Assembly (NCBI GenBank): GCA_015655145.1
Contig: JAATFO010000025.1
Span: 1 to 50,331 of the forward strand
DNA length: 50,331 nt
Direction: 5' to 3'
From: Enterobacterales bacterium
GTDB taxonomy: Bacteria; Pseudomonadota; Gammaproteobacteria; Enterobacterales; Enterobacteriaceae
Below, one piece after another: positions 27,457 to 37,402 of the stretch (its first letter is position 1; every line of letters starts with the position of its first letter). The position numbers and the translations under genes were made by a program. Below the pieces are notes generated by a model. It searched no databases. It was not told where the DNA came from and saw only the letters and a program-made list of their open reading frames with translations.

Positions 27457-30400
27457 ATGTTTACGGTTTACCACTCCAACCAGCTCGATATGCTTAAAAC
27501 GCTGGCGGCCTGGCATATTGAACATGAACCGCTTGCCAATCCTTTTCAGCCGGAAGTGGTATTGGTGCAAAGCCCGGGTATGGCGCAATGGTTACAGATG
27601 GCGCTGGCGCAGCAATTCGGCATTGCCGCCAATATTGAATTCCCGCTACCAGCCAGTTTTATCTGGAAAATGTTTGTGCAAGTGTTGCCAGATATACCGG
27701 AAGAAAGCGCATTCAATAAATCAGGCATGAGCTGGAAACTCATGGCATTGTTGCCCGAGATGCTGACACGCCAGGAATTTATCACCCTACGACACTATCT
27801 TAATGATGATGAGGACCAGCGTAAGCGCTTCCAGCTAGCGTCACGCGTGGCCGATTTATTTGATCAGTATTTAGTTTACCGGGCGAGCTGGCTGAACAGT
27901 TGGGAAAAAGGCCAGCAGATTGCAGGCCTTGGTGACGCACAGCACTGGCAAGCGCCATTATGGGCGGAACTGGTGGCATATACGCAACAAATCGGTCAGC
28001 CCGGCTGGCACCGGGCCAATCTCTATACGCGTTTTATTCAGGCGTTGAATGACGCGCCGCAGCGGCCTGCAGGTTTGCCCGATCGGGTGTTTATCTGTGG
28101 TATTTCAGCATTACCGCCAGTTTATTTGCATGCTTTACAAGCGCTAAGTAAACACATTGATATTCATCTGTTGTTTACCAACCCATGTCGCCATTACTGG
28201 GGCGATATCCAAGACTATGCCCACCTTGCACAGCTACAACATCGTCGGCGCTATCACCCGCAACGGACACAAGAGAGCGCGTTGTTTCGCGATCCCGCTA
28301 CCGCCTCTTCACTGTTCAGTGATACGGGAGAACAAGATCTCACGAATCCACTGCTTGCTTCCTGGGGTAAGTTAGGCCGCGATAATCTTTCCTTACTGGC
28401 ACAAATGGATGCGCAGGATATCGATGCGTTTGTGGCGATCCCGCCTGATAATTTGTTGCATACGCTGCAACATGATTTACTGGAACTGGAAGACAAGGCG
28501 GTGACCGGCCTGACGGCGGATGAATTGGCCACGAGTCAAACGAAGCGCATTGTCGACCCGGGCGATCACTCTCTTCGGATACATGTTTGCCATAGTCCGC
28601 AACGTGAAGTTGAAGTGTTGCAGGACAGTTTGCTGGCGATGATGGCGGATTACCCGGAACTGATGGCGCGCGACATCATTGTGATGGTAGCGGATATTGA
28701 TGCTTACACGCCATTTATTCAGGCAGTATTTGGTCATGCGCCTGATGACCGCTATGTACCTTTTTCGATTTCTGACCGCCGCGCCAGCTATGCGCATCCG
28801 GCGCTGATTGCGTTTGTCAGTTTGCTTAGTTTGCCTGCGAGCCGCTTCGCCAGCGAAGAGGTGTTGTCATTGCTGGAAGTTCCCGCCGTAGCGGCGCGTT
28901 TTGCCATTGATGAAGCGGGGTTGCGCCGTTTACGCCTCTGGGTAGAGGAAACGGGTATTCGTTGGGGGCTTGACGATGACACAGTGCGTGAACTGGCCCT
29001 TCCGGTTACCGGACAACATACCTGGCGTTTCGGTATCACGCGCATGCTGCTTGGCTATGCGATGGAGAGTGCGAGTGGGGACTGGGCGGGGGTTTTGCCC
29101 TATGATGAATCGAGTGGTTTGATTGCTGAACTGGCCGGTAACCTGGCAGAATTATTGATGCGGTTAAATCACTGGCGGCAGACACTGGCGCAGCCGCGAA
29201 CACTGGAGGCCTGGCAACCGCTTTGTCGCGAACTCCTCGCCGATTTTTTTACGGCGGATACGGATACGGAAGCGGTACTGGCATTGATCGAGGAGCAATG
29301 GCAGCAAGCCATCATCCATGGTGTTCAGGCGCATTATCAGCAGTCGGTGCCCGTGACGATATTGCATGACGAACTGGCAACCCGGCTTGATCAACAACGT
29401 ATCAGCCAGCGCTTTCTGGCCGGCGCGGTGAATTTCTGTACGCTGATGCCCATGCGTTCCATTCCTTTTAAGGTCGTTTGCTTACTGGGCATGAATGACG
29501 GCGTTTATCCACGGACCTTGCCGCCGTTGGGTTTTGATCTGATGAGTCAGCATCCGCAAAAAGGTGATCGTAGCCGCCGCGATGATGATCGCTATCTGTT
29601 TCTGGAAGCGCTAATTTCCGCGCAACAACAACTTTATATCAGCTATATCGGCCGCTCAATTCAGGATAATACCCCGCGCAACCCGTCAGTACTGCTCAGT
29701 GAACTGGTGGACTACATTGCGCAAAGTTGTTGTCTTCCAGGTGATGAAACGCTGGATGTCGACCACAGTGCTGAAAACGTGCGACGGCATTTGCATCACT
29801 GGCACAGTCGTATGCCATTCGATGCGGAAAACTTTCGCGCACAAAATGCGGATCGCAGTTTTGCTGCAGAATGGTTGCCTGCGGCCAGCGCAATCGGACA
29901 ACCCCATCCATCGTTTATCCAGACATTGGCTCCCGTCGCCCAGCAGGCGATCAGTGTTGAGCAGTTATTGCGTTTCTGGCGCCATCCGGTACGGGCTTTT
30001 TTTACTCAACGGCTGGGGGTGACTTTTACCCTGGAAGACACCGAGCTGTCTGACAGCGAGCCTTTTACACTGGATGCATTAGAGCGTTATCAAATGAGTA
30101 CTCAGTTATTGAATGCACTGGTTGAGGGAGACGACAGCCAACAACTTTTTCATTGTTACCGTGCGGCCGGTGCATTGCCGTATGGTGTGTTTGGTGAGCT
30201 TGCCTGGCAGGCACAACAACAAGAAATGGCGTTGTTGGCACAACAGGTGCGTGTACGGCGTAATGAGCGTGAAAGTTGGGAAATTTCGCTGCAAATAGCG
30301 GATGTGCATCTTAGTGGTTGGTTAGCTGATGTGCAAGCCGATGGGCTGTTGCGCTGGCGGGCTGGGGAGCTCAATTTTAACGATGGCCTGGCATTGTGGC

Positions 30401-30840
30401 TGGAACACCTGATGTATTGCGCCATGGGCGGCGTGGGCCATAGTCAAATGTTGGGGCGTAAAGAGAGCCAGTGGTGTTTTAATGCGCTTGACCGGGATGA
30501 AGCATACGGTTGGTTGCGCCGTTTTGTCGCCGGTTATCAGCAGGGGATGTGCACACCGTTATTGTTACTGGTAAAAAGCGGCGGCGCCTGGCTGACGGAA
30601 AGTTATGATGAGAGCACTGATCAGGTATTGCGGGATGAGCATACGCAACATCGGGCACGCGAAAAATTGCTGGCTGCCTGGCAGGGTAGCTATCAACAGG
30701 AGGGCGAAGGCAGTGACCCCTACCTGCAACGGCTGCTCCGTACGCTGGATGAATCGCACATTAACAACATATGTGCCGTTGCTGAGACCTGGTTGCTGCC
30801 GCTACTGCGTAGCAACTGTCCGCAACCGCAAGATAAATAA
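27457..30840 (+). CDS. recC: Exodeoxyribonuclease V gamma subunit RecC
   Basis: RecC is the non-catalytic subunit of RecBCD that splits the duplex and recognises the Chi sequence in the exiting 3' strand. The 1127 residues match E. coli (1122). The N-terminus MFTVYHSNQLDMLKTLAAW and segments VLVQSPGMAQWLQMALAQ and RFLAGAVNFCTLMPMRSIPF are typical. The helicase-like fold lacks active ATPase motifs, as expected. AGGAG stands before the ATG. ptrA follows after 126 bp, the same order as in E. coli. Confidence 0.97.
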   Translation: MFTVYHSNQLDMLKTLAAWHIEHEPLANPFQPEVVLVQSPGMAQWLQMALAQQFGIAANIEFPLPASFIWKMFVQVLPDIPEESAFNKSGMSWKLMALLPEMLTRQEFITLRHYLNDDEDQRKRFQLASRVADLFDQYLVYRASWLNSWEKGQQIAGLGDAQHWQAPLWAELVAYTQQIGQPGWHRANLYTRFIQALNDAPQRPAGLPDRVFICGISALPPVYLHALQALSKHIDIHLLFTNPCRHYWGDIQDYAHLAQLQHRRRYHPQRTQESALFRDPATASSLFSDTGEQDLTNPLLASWGKLGRDNLSLLAQMDAQDIDAFVAIPPDNLLHTLQHDLLELEDKAVTGLTADELATSQTKRIVDPGDHSLRIHVCHSPQREVEVLQDSLLAMMADYPELMARDIIVMVADIDAYTPFIQAVFGHAPDDRYVPFSISDRRASYAHPALIAFVSLLSLPASRFASEEVLSLLEVPAVAARFAIDEAGLRRLRLWVEETGIRWGLDDDTVRELALPVTGQHTWRFGITRMLLGYAMESASGDWAGVLPYDESSGLIAELAGNLAELLMRLNHWRQTLAQPRTLEAWQPLCRELLADFFTADTDTEAVLALIEEQWQQAIIHGVQAHYQQSVPVTILHDELATRLDQQRISQRFLAGAVNFCTLMPMRSIPFKVVCLLGMNDGVYPRTLPPLGFDLMSQHPQKGDRSRRDDDRYLFLEALISAQQQLYISYIGRSIQDNTPRNPSVLLSELVDYIAQSCCLPGDETLDVDHSAENVRRHLHHWHSRMPFDAENFRAQNADRSFAAEWLPAASAIGQPHPSFIQTLAPVAQQAISVEQLLRFWRHPVRAFFTQRLGVTFTLEDTELSDSEPFTLDALERYQMSTQLLNALVEGDDSQQLFHCYRAAGALPYGVFGELAWQAQQQEMALLAQQVRVRRNERESWEISLQIADVHLSGWLADVQADGLLRWRAGELNFNDGLALWLEHLMYCAMGGVGHSQMLGRKESQWCFNALDRDEAYGWLRRFVAGYQQGMCTPLLLLVKSGGAWLTESYDESTDQVLRDEHTQHRAREKLLAAWQGSYQQEGEGSDPYLQRLLRTLDESHINNICAVAETWLLPLLRSNCPQPQDK

Positions 30841-30966
30841 ACTGTGCCGGACAGCGGTCATCATCTGACGATGTCATTATTTCACTGTTTTATTATGAGT
30901 CGTATGTATTTGCCGTGGATCCATAACAGATGGCGAATAATAAGGATAGATCTTAAAGGGGTTTGA

Positions 30967-33861
30967 ATGCGTAAGTATGTTGTCTGGATAGTCAGTCTTT
31001 TGATGTTGAACAGTTTTTTCGATTCGCTGGCAAGGGCCGGGACGGGATGGCAGCCTATTGATGCGCCGATTAATAAAAGTGAACACGATCCGCGGCAGTA
31101 TCAGGCGGTCAGGCTTGATAACGAGATGACGGTGCTACTGGTCTCCGATAAACAAGCGACAAAATCACTGGCAGCGTTAATCTTACCCATCGGTTCACTG
31201 GATGATCCCGACAATCAGCTGGGACTGGCGCACTACCTTGAGCACATGCTGCTGATGGGGTCGGCGCGTTATCCCCAACCTGATAATCTTGCCGAATTCC
31301 TTAAAAAGCATGGTGGTAGCCATAATGCCAGTACGGCGGCGTACCGTACGGCATTTTACCTGGAGGTCGAGAACAATGCGCTGGCACCTGCGGTAGATCG
31401 TCTGGCGGATGCCATTGCGGAGCCGTTGCTTGATCCGGTAAATGCCGATCGCGAACGTCATGCGGTAAATGCTGAACTGACCATGGCGCGCTCACGCGAT
31501 GGTTTACGCATTGCGCAAGTGGGGGCGGAAACCCTTAACCCTGCCCATCCGGCAGCGCGTTTCTCCGGGGGGAACCTGGACACCTTGCGCGACAAACCAG
31601 GCAGCAAATTACATGATGCACTCACGCAGTTTTATCAGCAGTACTATTCAGCTAACCTGATGAAAGCAGTGATTTACAGCAATCAATCACTGCCAGACAT
31701 GGCCGACATCGCGGCAAAGACCTTTGGTCGGGTTGTTAATCACCAGGCCAGCGTGCCGTTAATCACCGTGCCTGTGGTCACCGACAAACAGAAAGGCATC
31801 ATTATTCATTATGTGCCGGCCCAGCCACGTAAACAGCTTAAAATTGAATTTCGAATTGATAACAACAGTGACCAGTTCCGCAGCAAAACCGATACACTCA
31901 TCAGCTATCTGATCGGTAACCGCAGTAAAAATACCCTTTCTGACTGGTTGCAGAAAAAGGGCCTTGCCGATGCAGTCAGTGCTGGGGCTGATCCGATAAC
32001 CAACCGTAATGGCGGTGTATTTGCTATTTCGATTTCGTTGACTGATCAAGGTCTGGCACAACGTGATCAGGTAGTGGCGGCTGTATTCAGCTATATAGAT
32101 CTGTTACGCCGTAATGGCGTCGACAAACGTTATTTTGATGAAATGTCTCAGGTACTGGCGCTGGATTATCGTTATCCCTCTATTACCCGTGATATGGATT
32201 ACATTGAGTGGCTGGCTGACACGATGCTACGGGTGCCGGTGGAACATGCGCTGGACGCGGCATATCTCGCCGATCACTACGATCCTGCGGCGATTAACGC
32301 GCGTCTTAATGGCATGACGCCGCAAAATGCCCGTATCTGGTATATCAGCCCACAGGAACCACACAACAAAGTGGCCTATTTTGTTGATGCAACTTATCAG
32401 GTTGATACCATCGATGCCGCCCATTTTTCCGCATGGCAAAAACAGGCGGCCGACATTCCATTATCATTGCCCGCGTTAAACCCCTATATTCCTGATGATT
32501 TCAGTTTGATCCCGTCAGACGGCAAACAGTATAACCGCCCACAGGCACTGGTTAATGAACCGGGGCTGCGGGTTTTTTATATGCCAAGCCAGTATTATGC
32601 CGACGAGCCCAAAGCCAGTATTACCCTGGCGTTACGTAATAAGACAGCGATAAACAGCGCCCGTCATCAGGTATTGTTTGCGCTGAATGATTATCTGGCG
32701 AGTGTGGCGCTGGATGAACTCAGTTCACAGGCCGCCGTGGGCGGGATCAGTTTCTCCACGAGCGGCGGCGACGGTGTGGTGATCAGTGCAGGCGGTTTTA
32801 CGCAGCGTTTACCCACTTTGCTGAAAACTTTGCTGGATGGTTACGCCCATTTTATGCCAACCGAGGCTCAACTGGCGCAAGCGAAATCCTGGTATAATGA
32901 ACAACTCGATGTGGCGGAAAAAGGCAAAGCGTTTGAACAAGCGATTCAGCCGGTTCAGTTACTTTCGCAACTGCCTTATACCGAGCGCAGCGTACGGCGG
33001 GATCTGTTGCAATCCATCACGTTGCAAGAACTGACCACCTATCGGCAGGCGTTGCTGGAACAGGCGACGCCAGAAATGATGGTGGTGGGAAATATGACGC
33101 CGGACAAGGTGGTTTTGTTGGCGCGAGAGCTTAAACAACAGCTTAATTGTCGTGGTGTTAATGACTGGCGTAGTCAGTATGTTGCGATCGATACGCTGAT
33201 AAAAGCGAATCTTCAGAAGACCGCGAGCAGCACCGATTCCGCTTTGGCGGCAGTCTATATCCCTGGCGGATATACTGAGAATGAAGGTATTGCTAACAGC
33301 ACTCTGCTGAGTCAAATTATCCAGCCCTGGTTTTATAATCAGCTTCGCACCGAAGAACAACTGGGTTACGCAGTTTTTGCCTTCAAAATAGCGGTTGGGC
33401 GTCAATGGGGGATTGGTTTCTTGTTGCAAAGCAACAGTAAGCAACCGGCTTATTTGTTAACGCGTTACCAGGCATTCTACGGCCCAACAGAGAAGCGGTT
33501 GCGTGCGATGAGCAATGCGGAGTTTACTCAATACCAGACGGCGCTGATCAACGAGCTGGAAGAGCGACCACAAACGCTGGATGAAGAAGCCGGACGTTAT
33601 AGCCGGGATTTTGCTCGCGAAAATGATCGGTTTGACACGCGTGAACACGTGATCGCTCAATTGAAACGGTTGACGCCAGAAAGCCTGGCGACGTTTTTCC
33701 ATAACGCGGTGATTGAACCGCAAGGGATGGCGCTGATCTCGCAGGTTTCCGGTAGCCATCATGGCAAGGCGGATTATGCTGTGCTTAACGGCTGGAAACA
33801 TTGGCAACGCGTTTCCGACTTGCAACAATCTTTACCGGTGAAGAGTGGAAAAAATGAGTGA
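30967..33861 (+). CDS. ptrA: Protease III (pitrilysin), periplasmic
   Basis: This is a zinc metalloprotease of the insulinase family (M16) that degrades small peptides in the periplasm. The 964 residues (E. coli 962) begin with a Sec signal peptide ending near SLARA. The inverted zinc motif HYLEH (His89, Glu92, His93) is present with the downstream acidic segment HAVNAELTMA. It lies between recC and recB as in E. coli. The recB start lies inside its last codons, so recB is translationally coupled to it. Confidence 0.97.
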   Translation: MRKYVVWIVSLLMLNSFFDSLARAGTGWQPIDAPINKSEHDPRQYQAVRLDNEMTVLLVSDKQATKSLAALILPIGSLDDPDNQLGLAHYLEHMLLMGSARYPQPDNLAEFLKKHGGSHNASTAAYRTAFYLEVENNALAPAVDRLADAIAEPLLDPVNADRERHAVNAELTMARSRDGLRIAQVGAETLNPAHPAARFSGGNLDTLRDKPGSKLHDALTQFYQQYYSANLMKAVIYSNQSLPDMADIAAKTFGRVVNHQASVPLITVPVVTDKQKGIIIHYVPAQPRKQLKIEFRIDNNSDQFRSKTDTLISYLIGNRSKNTLSDWLQKKGLADAVSAGADPITNRNGGVFAISISLTDQGLAQRDQVVAAVFSYIDLLRRNGVDKRYFDEMSQVLALDYRYPSITRDMDYIEWLADTMLRVPVEHALDAAYLADHYDPAAINARLNGMTPQNARIWYISPQEPHNKVAYFVDATYQVDTIDAAHFSAWQKQAADIPLSLPALNPYIPDDFSLIPSDGKQYNRPQALVNEPGLRVFYMPSQYYADEPKASITLALRNKTAINSARHQVLFALNDYLASVALDELSSQAAVGGISFSTSGGDGVVISAGGFTQRLPTLLKTLLDGYAHFMPTEAQLAQAKSWYNEQLDVAEKGKAFEQAIQPVQLLSQLPYTERSVRRDLLQSITLQELTTYRQALLEQATPEMMVVGNMTPDKVVLLARELKQQLNCRGVNDWRSQYVAIDTLIKANLQKTASSTDSALAAVYIPGGYTENEGIANSTLLSQIIQPWFYNQLRTEEQLGYAVFAFKIAVGRQWGIGFLLQSNSKQPAYLLTRYQAFYGPTEKRLRAMSNAEFTQYQTALINELEERPQTLDEEAGRYSRDFARENDRFDTREHVIAQLKRLTPESLATFFHNAVIEPQGMALISQVSGSHHGKADYAVLNGWKHWQRVSDLQQSLPVKSGKNE

Positions 33862-36800
33862 ACCGACACCGCAGCGCCTTGAGCCCATGACCTTGCCGTT
33901 GTCTGGCGAACGCTTGATTGAGGCCTCTGCGGGTACCGGGAAAACCTTTACTATCGGCTTGCTCTATCTGCGTTTATTGCTGGGGATTGGGCCGCATAAT
34001 ACGGCCTATTCACGTCCTTTAACTGTGGCGGAAATTCTGGTTGTCACCTTTACCGAAGCGGCAACAGCAGAACTGCGGGAACGTATTCGGCAGAATATTC
34101 ACCAATTACGCATCGCCTGCGTACGCAACAGCGGCGACAACGATAACAAGCTGGCCCCATTGTTGAATGAAATCGCCGATCGGCAACATGCGGCAGTGGT
34201 GTTACTGGCTGCCGAACGGCAAATGGATGAAGCGGCAATTTTCACTATCCACAGCTTTTGCCAGCGCATGCTTAATCTCAATGCGTTTGAGTCCGGCATG
34301 TTGTTTGAGCAGCAATTGCTTGACGATGAACAGATGTTACGTAAACAGGCCACGGCTGATTTCTGGCGGCGTCATTGCTATCCGCTGCCGTTGGCTATCG
34401 CCCGGATGGTTGCGGCGGAGTGGCAGGGACCGGAACAACTGTTAACAACGCTTTCCCCCTGGTTGCAGGGGGAAGCGCCTGCGTTGAAATATCCACCACC
34501 TGGCGATGAAACCCTGGAAGAACGTCATGCGCACGTGCTGGCGCGGATCAATCAAATAAAGTCTCACTGGATGGCGGCGGTCGCCGACCTGCTTGTTTTG
34601 ATTGAGAGCAGTGGTGTTGACCGCCGTAGCTATAGTAAAAAATATCTGCCGATTTGGCTGGAGAAAATTACCCTCTGGGCGCAGGAAGCGACGCAAAATT
34701 ATCAGGTACCCAACGAGCTGGCGCGGTTTACCCAGAGCACGCTACAGGAAAAAACCAAAAAAGGGGATGCTCCGCAGCACGCGTTGTTTGCCGCTATCGA
34801 GGATTTTCTCGCCGAACCGCTTTCGCTACGCGATCTGGTGATTGCCCGCGCTTTGCAGGAGATTCGAGTTACCCTGCGTCGGGAGAAGAAACGGCGGGCG
34901 CAACTGGGATTTGATGATCTGCTAAGTCGGTTAGATGAAGCATTACAACAGTCGGCAGGGCAGCAACTGGCTCAGGCTATTCGCACCCGCTACCCGGTGG
35001 CGCTTATTGATGAGTTTCAGGACACCGATCCACAACAATATCGTATTTTTCGTACCCTTTATCTTGACCAGCCGGGCAATGCATTATTGTTGATTGGCGA
35101 TCCGAAGCAAGCCATCTATGCGTTTCGGGGCGCGGATATTTTTACCTACATGCGGGCACGCTCAGAAGTTAGCGCGCATTATACGCTGGATACGAACTGG
35201 CGCTCATCTGCCGCGATGGTAAACAGTGTCAACCAGTTGTTTTCCCGTCTGGATACGCCATTTTTGTTTCACGAAATTCCGTTTATGCCGGTACAGTCTG
35301 CACCGATGAATAACACGATGCACTTTGCGCTGGATGGTGCGGTGCAACCGGCATTGCGCTTTTGGTTACAACAGGGTGAGGCGGTTGGCGTTAGTGAGTA
35401 CCAACTGGGGATGGCAAGCCAGTGCGCGGCTGAAATTCGCCACTGGCTACAGGCGGGCCAACAAGGACGGGCGCTGATTGGCAAAGGGGAACACCGTCGC
35501 GCGGTACAGGCGTCGGACATCACCATACTGGTTCGTAGTCGCAGTGAAGCGGCCGTGATACGAACGGCATTGAATGTGCTCAATATCCCTTCGGTTTACC
35601 TCTCTAATCGCGACAGTGTTTTTGCCACCATCGAGGCTCGTGAGGTCTTGTGGCTGTTGCAGGCGGTGTTAACGCCTGAGCAGGAACGTACCCTGCGTAG
35701 TGCGCTGGCAACCCATATTTTGGGACTGGATGCACGCACGATTGATGATTTGAACCAGGATGAACACGCCTGGGATGCGCTGGTGGATGAGTTTGCTGAT
35801 TATCGCCAAATCTGGCTGAAGCGTGGTGTTCTGCCAATGCTGCGTTTTTTGATGGTGAAACGCCAGATTGCTGAAAACTTGCTGGCTTCTGTGAATGGCG
35901 AACGTCGGCTGACGGATGTGCTGCATTTGGGTGAGTTGTTGCAGGAAACGGCGGCGCAACTGGACAGTGAGCACGCACTCATCCGCTGGCTGGCACAACA
36001 AATCGCGCAACCTAATCATGCATCGGCAAGCCAGCAACTGCGGCTGGAAAGCGATCGCCATTTGGTGCAAATCGTCACGGTCCATAAAGCAAAGGGGCTT
36101 GAGTATCCGCTGGTTTGGTTGCCATTTGCCGCTAACTTTCGTGAAGAGGCGCAGGGGATCTACCATGATCGGGTGACCTTTCAGATGTTGCTGGATTTGC
36201 AGGGAGATGCGGAGAGCCGGGAACTGGCGAGCCAGGAACGACTGGCGGAAGATTTACGGTTGCTCTATGTCGCACTAACGCGCTCTGTGTATCATTGCAG
36301 TATCGGCATTGCGCCGTTGGTGAAAGGCCATCGCAAGAAAGAGGGTGATAGCGAGCTGCATAAAAGTGCGCTGGGATATCTTGTTCAGCGTGGTGATGCC
36401 ATGAACGCGGTTGATTTGACCGCGACGCTGGAAGGTATGGCGAACGACATTATCGCCGTGGCATTAGCCGGTGCTACGGACAGCGCGCCGTGGCAACCAG
36501 AAACGGCAGCGCATCAGGCGCTGAGTTACCGGACAATGCCCCGTTCACTGCGTGATGACTGGCGTGTTACCAGCTATTCCGGCTTGCAGTTACATGGCGC
36601 CTCTCTGGCGCTTGATTTGATGCCGCGGTTTGACATTGATGCGGTTGGTGAAGCCGCCGCAGCCAGTGAGTCAAACCTGACACCGCATCATTTTCCCCGC
36701 GGCGCGGCGCCAGGGACGTTCCTGCATAGTTTGTTTGAGTCCATTGATCTTAGCCAGCCACTGGATGAAGCATGTCTGGCGCAACAACGCCAACAGGCGG

Positions 36801-37402
36801 GTTTTGATGATGTCTGGCAACCGGTACTGACAAGCTGGATGACGCGGGTCCTGAACACGCCGTTGCAGGGAAACGGCGTTAGCCTGAATCGGTTACTCCC
36901 CGGACAGTGTATCGCCGAGCTGGCGTTTTACCTGCCAGTGAGCCAGATAGTGACCGCTGAGTCACTTGACAGCGTCACCCGCCGCTTCGACCGCCTCTCT
37001 GCTCAGGCACCGGCACTGAACTTTCATCAGGTACAGGGCATGCTAAAAGGGTTTATCGATTTGGTGTTTTGCTGGCAGGGGAAATATTATTTGCTCGATT
37101 ACAAGTCAAACTGGCTGGGTGATGAGAGTGCGGCATACACGCCACAGGCCATGGAACAGGCGATGATTACTCACCGTTATGATCTGCAATATCAACTCTA
37201 TACGTTAGCATTTCACCGTTACCTGCGTCACCGACTGGCAGATTACGATGTTGAACAGCACTTTGGCGGCGTGTTTTATCTGTTTTTGCGTGGGATGGAT
37301 GGTAGCGCCAGTGACAATGGCGTATTCCACGTCCGTCCGTCCGCTGAGTTTATTGCCGCGCTGGACCAGTTGTTTGCGGGTGAAAACCCGGAGGGCGTAT
37401 GA
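33854..37402 (+). CDS. recB: Exodeoxyribonuclease V beta subunit RecB
   Basis: RecB is the 3'-5' helicase and the nuclease of RecBCD, and it loads RecA after Chi. Walker A is EASAGTGKTFT near residue 25; DEFQDTDPQQYRIF is motif II. The C-terminal nuclease core DYKSN has Asp1082 and Lys1084 (E. coli 1080 and 1082). I chose the ATG at 33854 because it gives 1182 residues against 1180 in E. coli; the GTG at 33845 is less likely. It overlaps ptrA by 8 nt and recD by 4 nt. Confidence 0.97.
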   Translation: MSEPTPQRLEPMTLPLSGERLIEASAGTGKTFTIGLLYLRLLLGIGPHNTAYSRPLTVAEILVVTFTEAATAELRERIRQNIHQLRIACVRNSGDNDNKLAPLLNEIADRQHAAVVLLAAERQMDEAAIFTIHSFCQRMLNLNAFESGMLFEQQLLDDEQMLRKQATADFWRRHCYPLPLAIARMVAAEWQGPEQLLTTLSPWLQGEAPALKYPPPGDETLEERHAHVLARINQIKSHWMAAVADLLVLIESSGVDRRSYSKKYLPIWLEKITLWAQEATQNYQVPNELARFTQSTLQEKTKKGDAPQHALFAAIEDFLAEPLSLRDLVIARALQEIRVTLRREKKRRAQLGFDDLLSRLDEALQQSAGQQLAQAIRTRYPVALIDEFQDTDPQQYRIFRTLYLDQPGNALLLIGDPKQAIYAFRGADIFTYMRARSEVSAHYTLDTNWRSSAAMVNSVNQLFSRLDTPFLFHEIPFMPVQSAPMNNTMHFALDGAVQPALRFWLQQGEAVGVSEYQLGMASQCAAEIRHWLQAGQQGRALIGKGEHRRAVQASDITILVRSRSEAAVIRTALNVLNIPSVYLSNRDSVFATIEAREVLWLLQAVLTPEQERTLRSALATHILGLDARTIDDLNQDEHAWDALVDEFADYRQIWLKRGVLPMLRFLMVKRQIAENLLASVNGERRLTDVLHLGELLQETAAQLDSEHALIRWLAQQIAQPNHASASQQLRLESDRHLVQIVTVHKAKGLEYPLVWLPFAANFREEAQGIYHDRVTFQMLLDLQGDAESRELASQERLAEDLRLLYVALTRSVYHCSIGIAPLVKGHRKKEGDSELHKSALGYLVQRGDAMNAVDLTATLEGMANDIIAVALAGATDSAPWQPETAAHQALSYRTMPRSLRDDWRVTSYSGLQLHGASLALDLMPRFDIDAVGEAAAASESNLTPHHFPRGAAPGTFLHSLFESIDLSQPLDEACLAQQRQQAGFDDVWQPVLTSWMTRVLNTPLQGNGVSLNRLLPGQCIAELAFYLPVSQIVTAESLDSVTRRFDRLSAQAPALNFHQVQGMLKGFIDLVFCWQGKYYLLDYKSNWLGDESAAYTPQAMEQAMITHRYDLQYQLYTLAFHRYLRHRLADYDVEQHFGGVFYLFLRGMDGSASDNGVFHVRPSAEFIAALDQLFAGENPEGV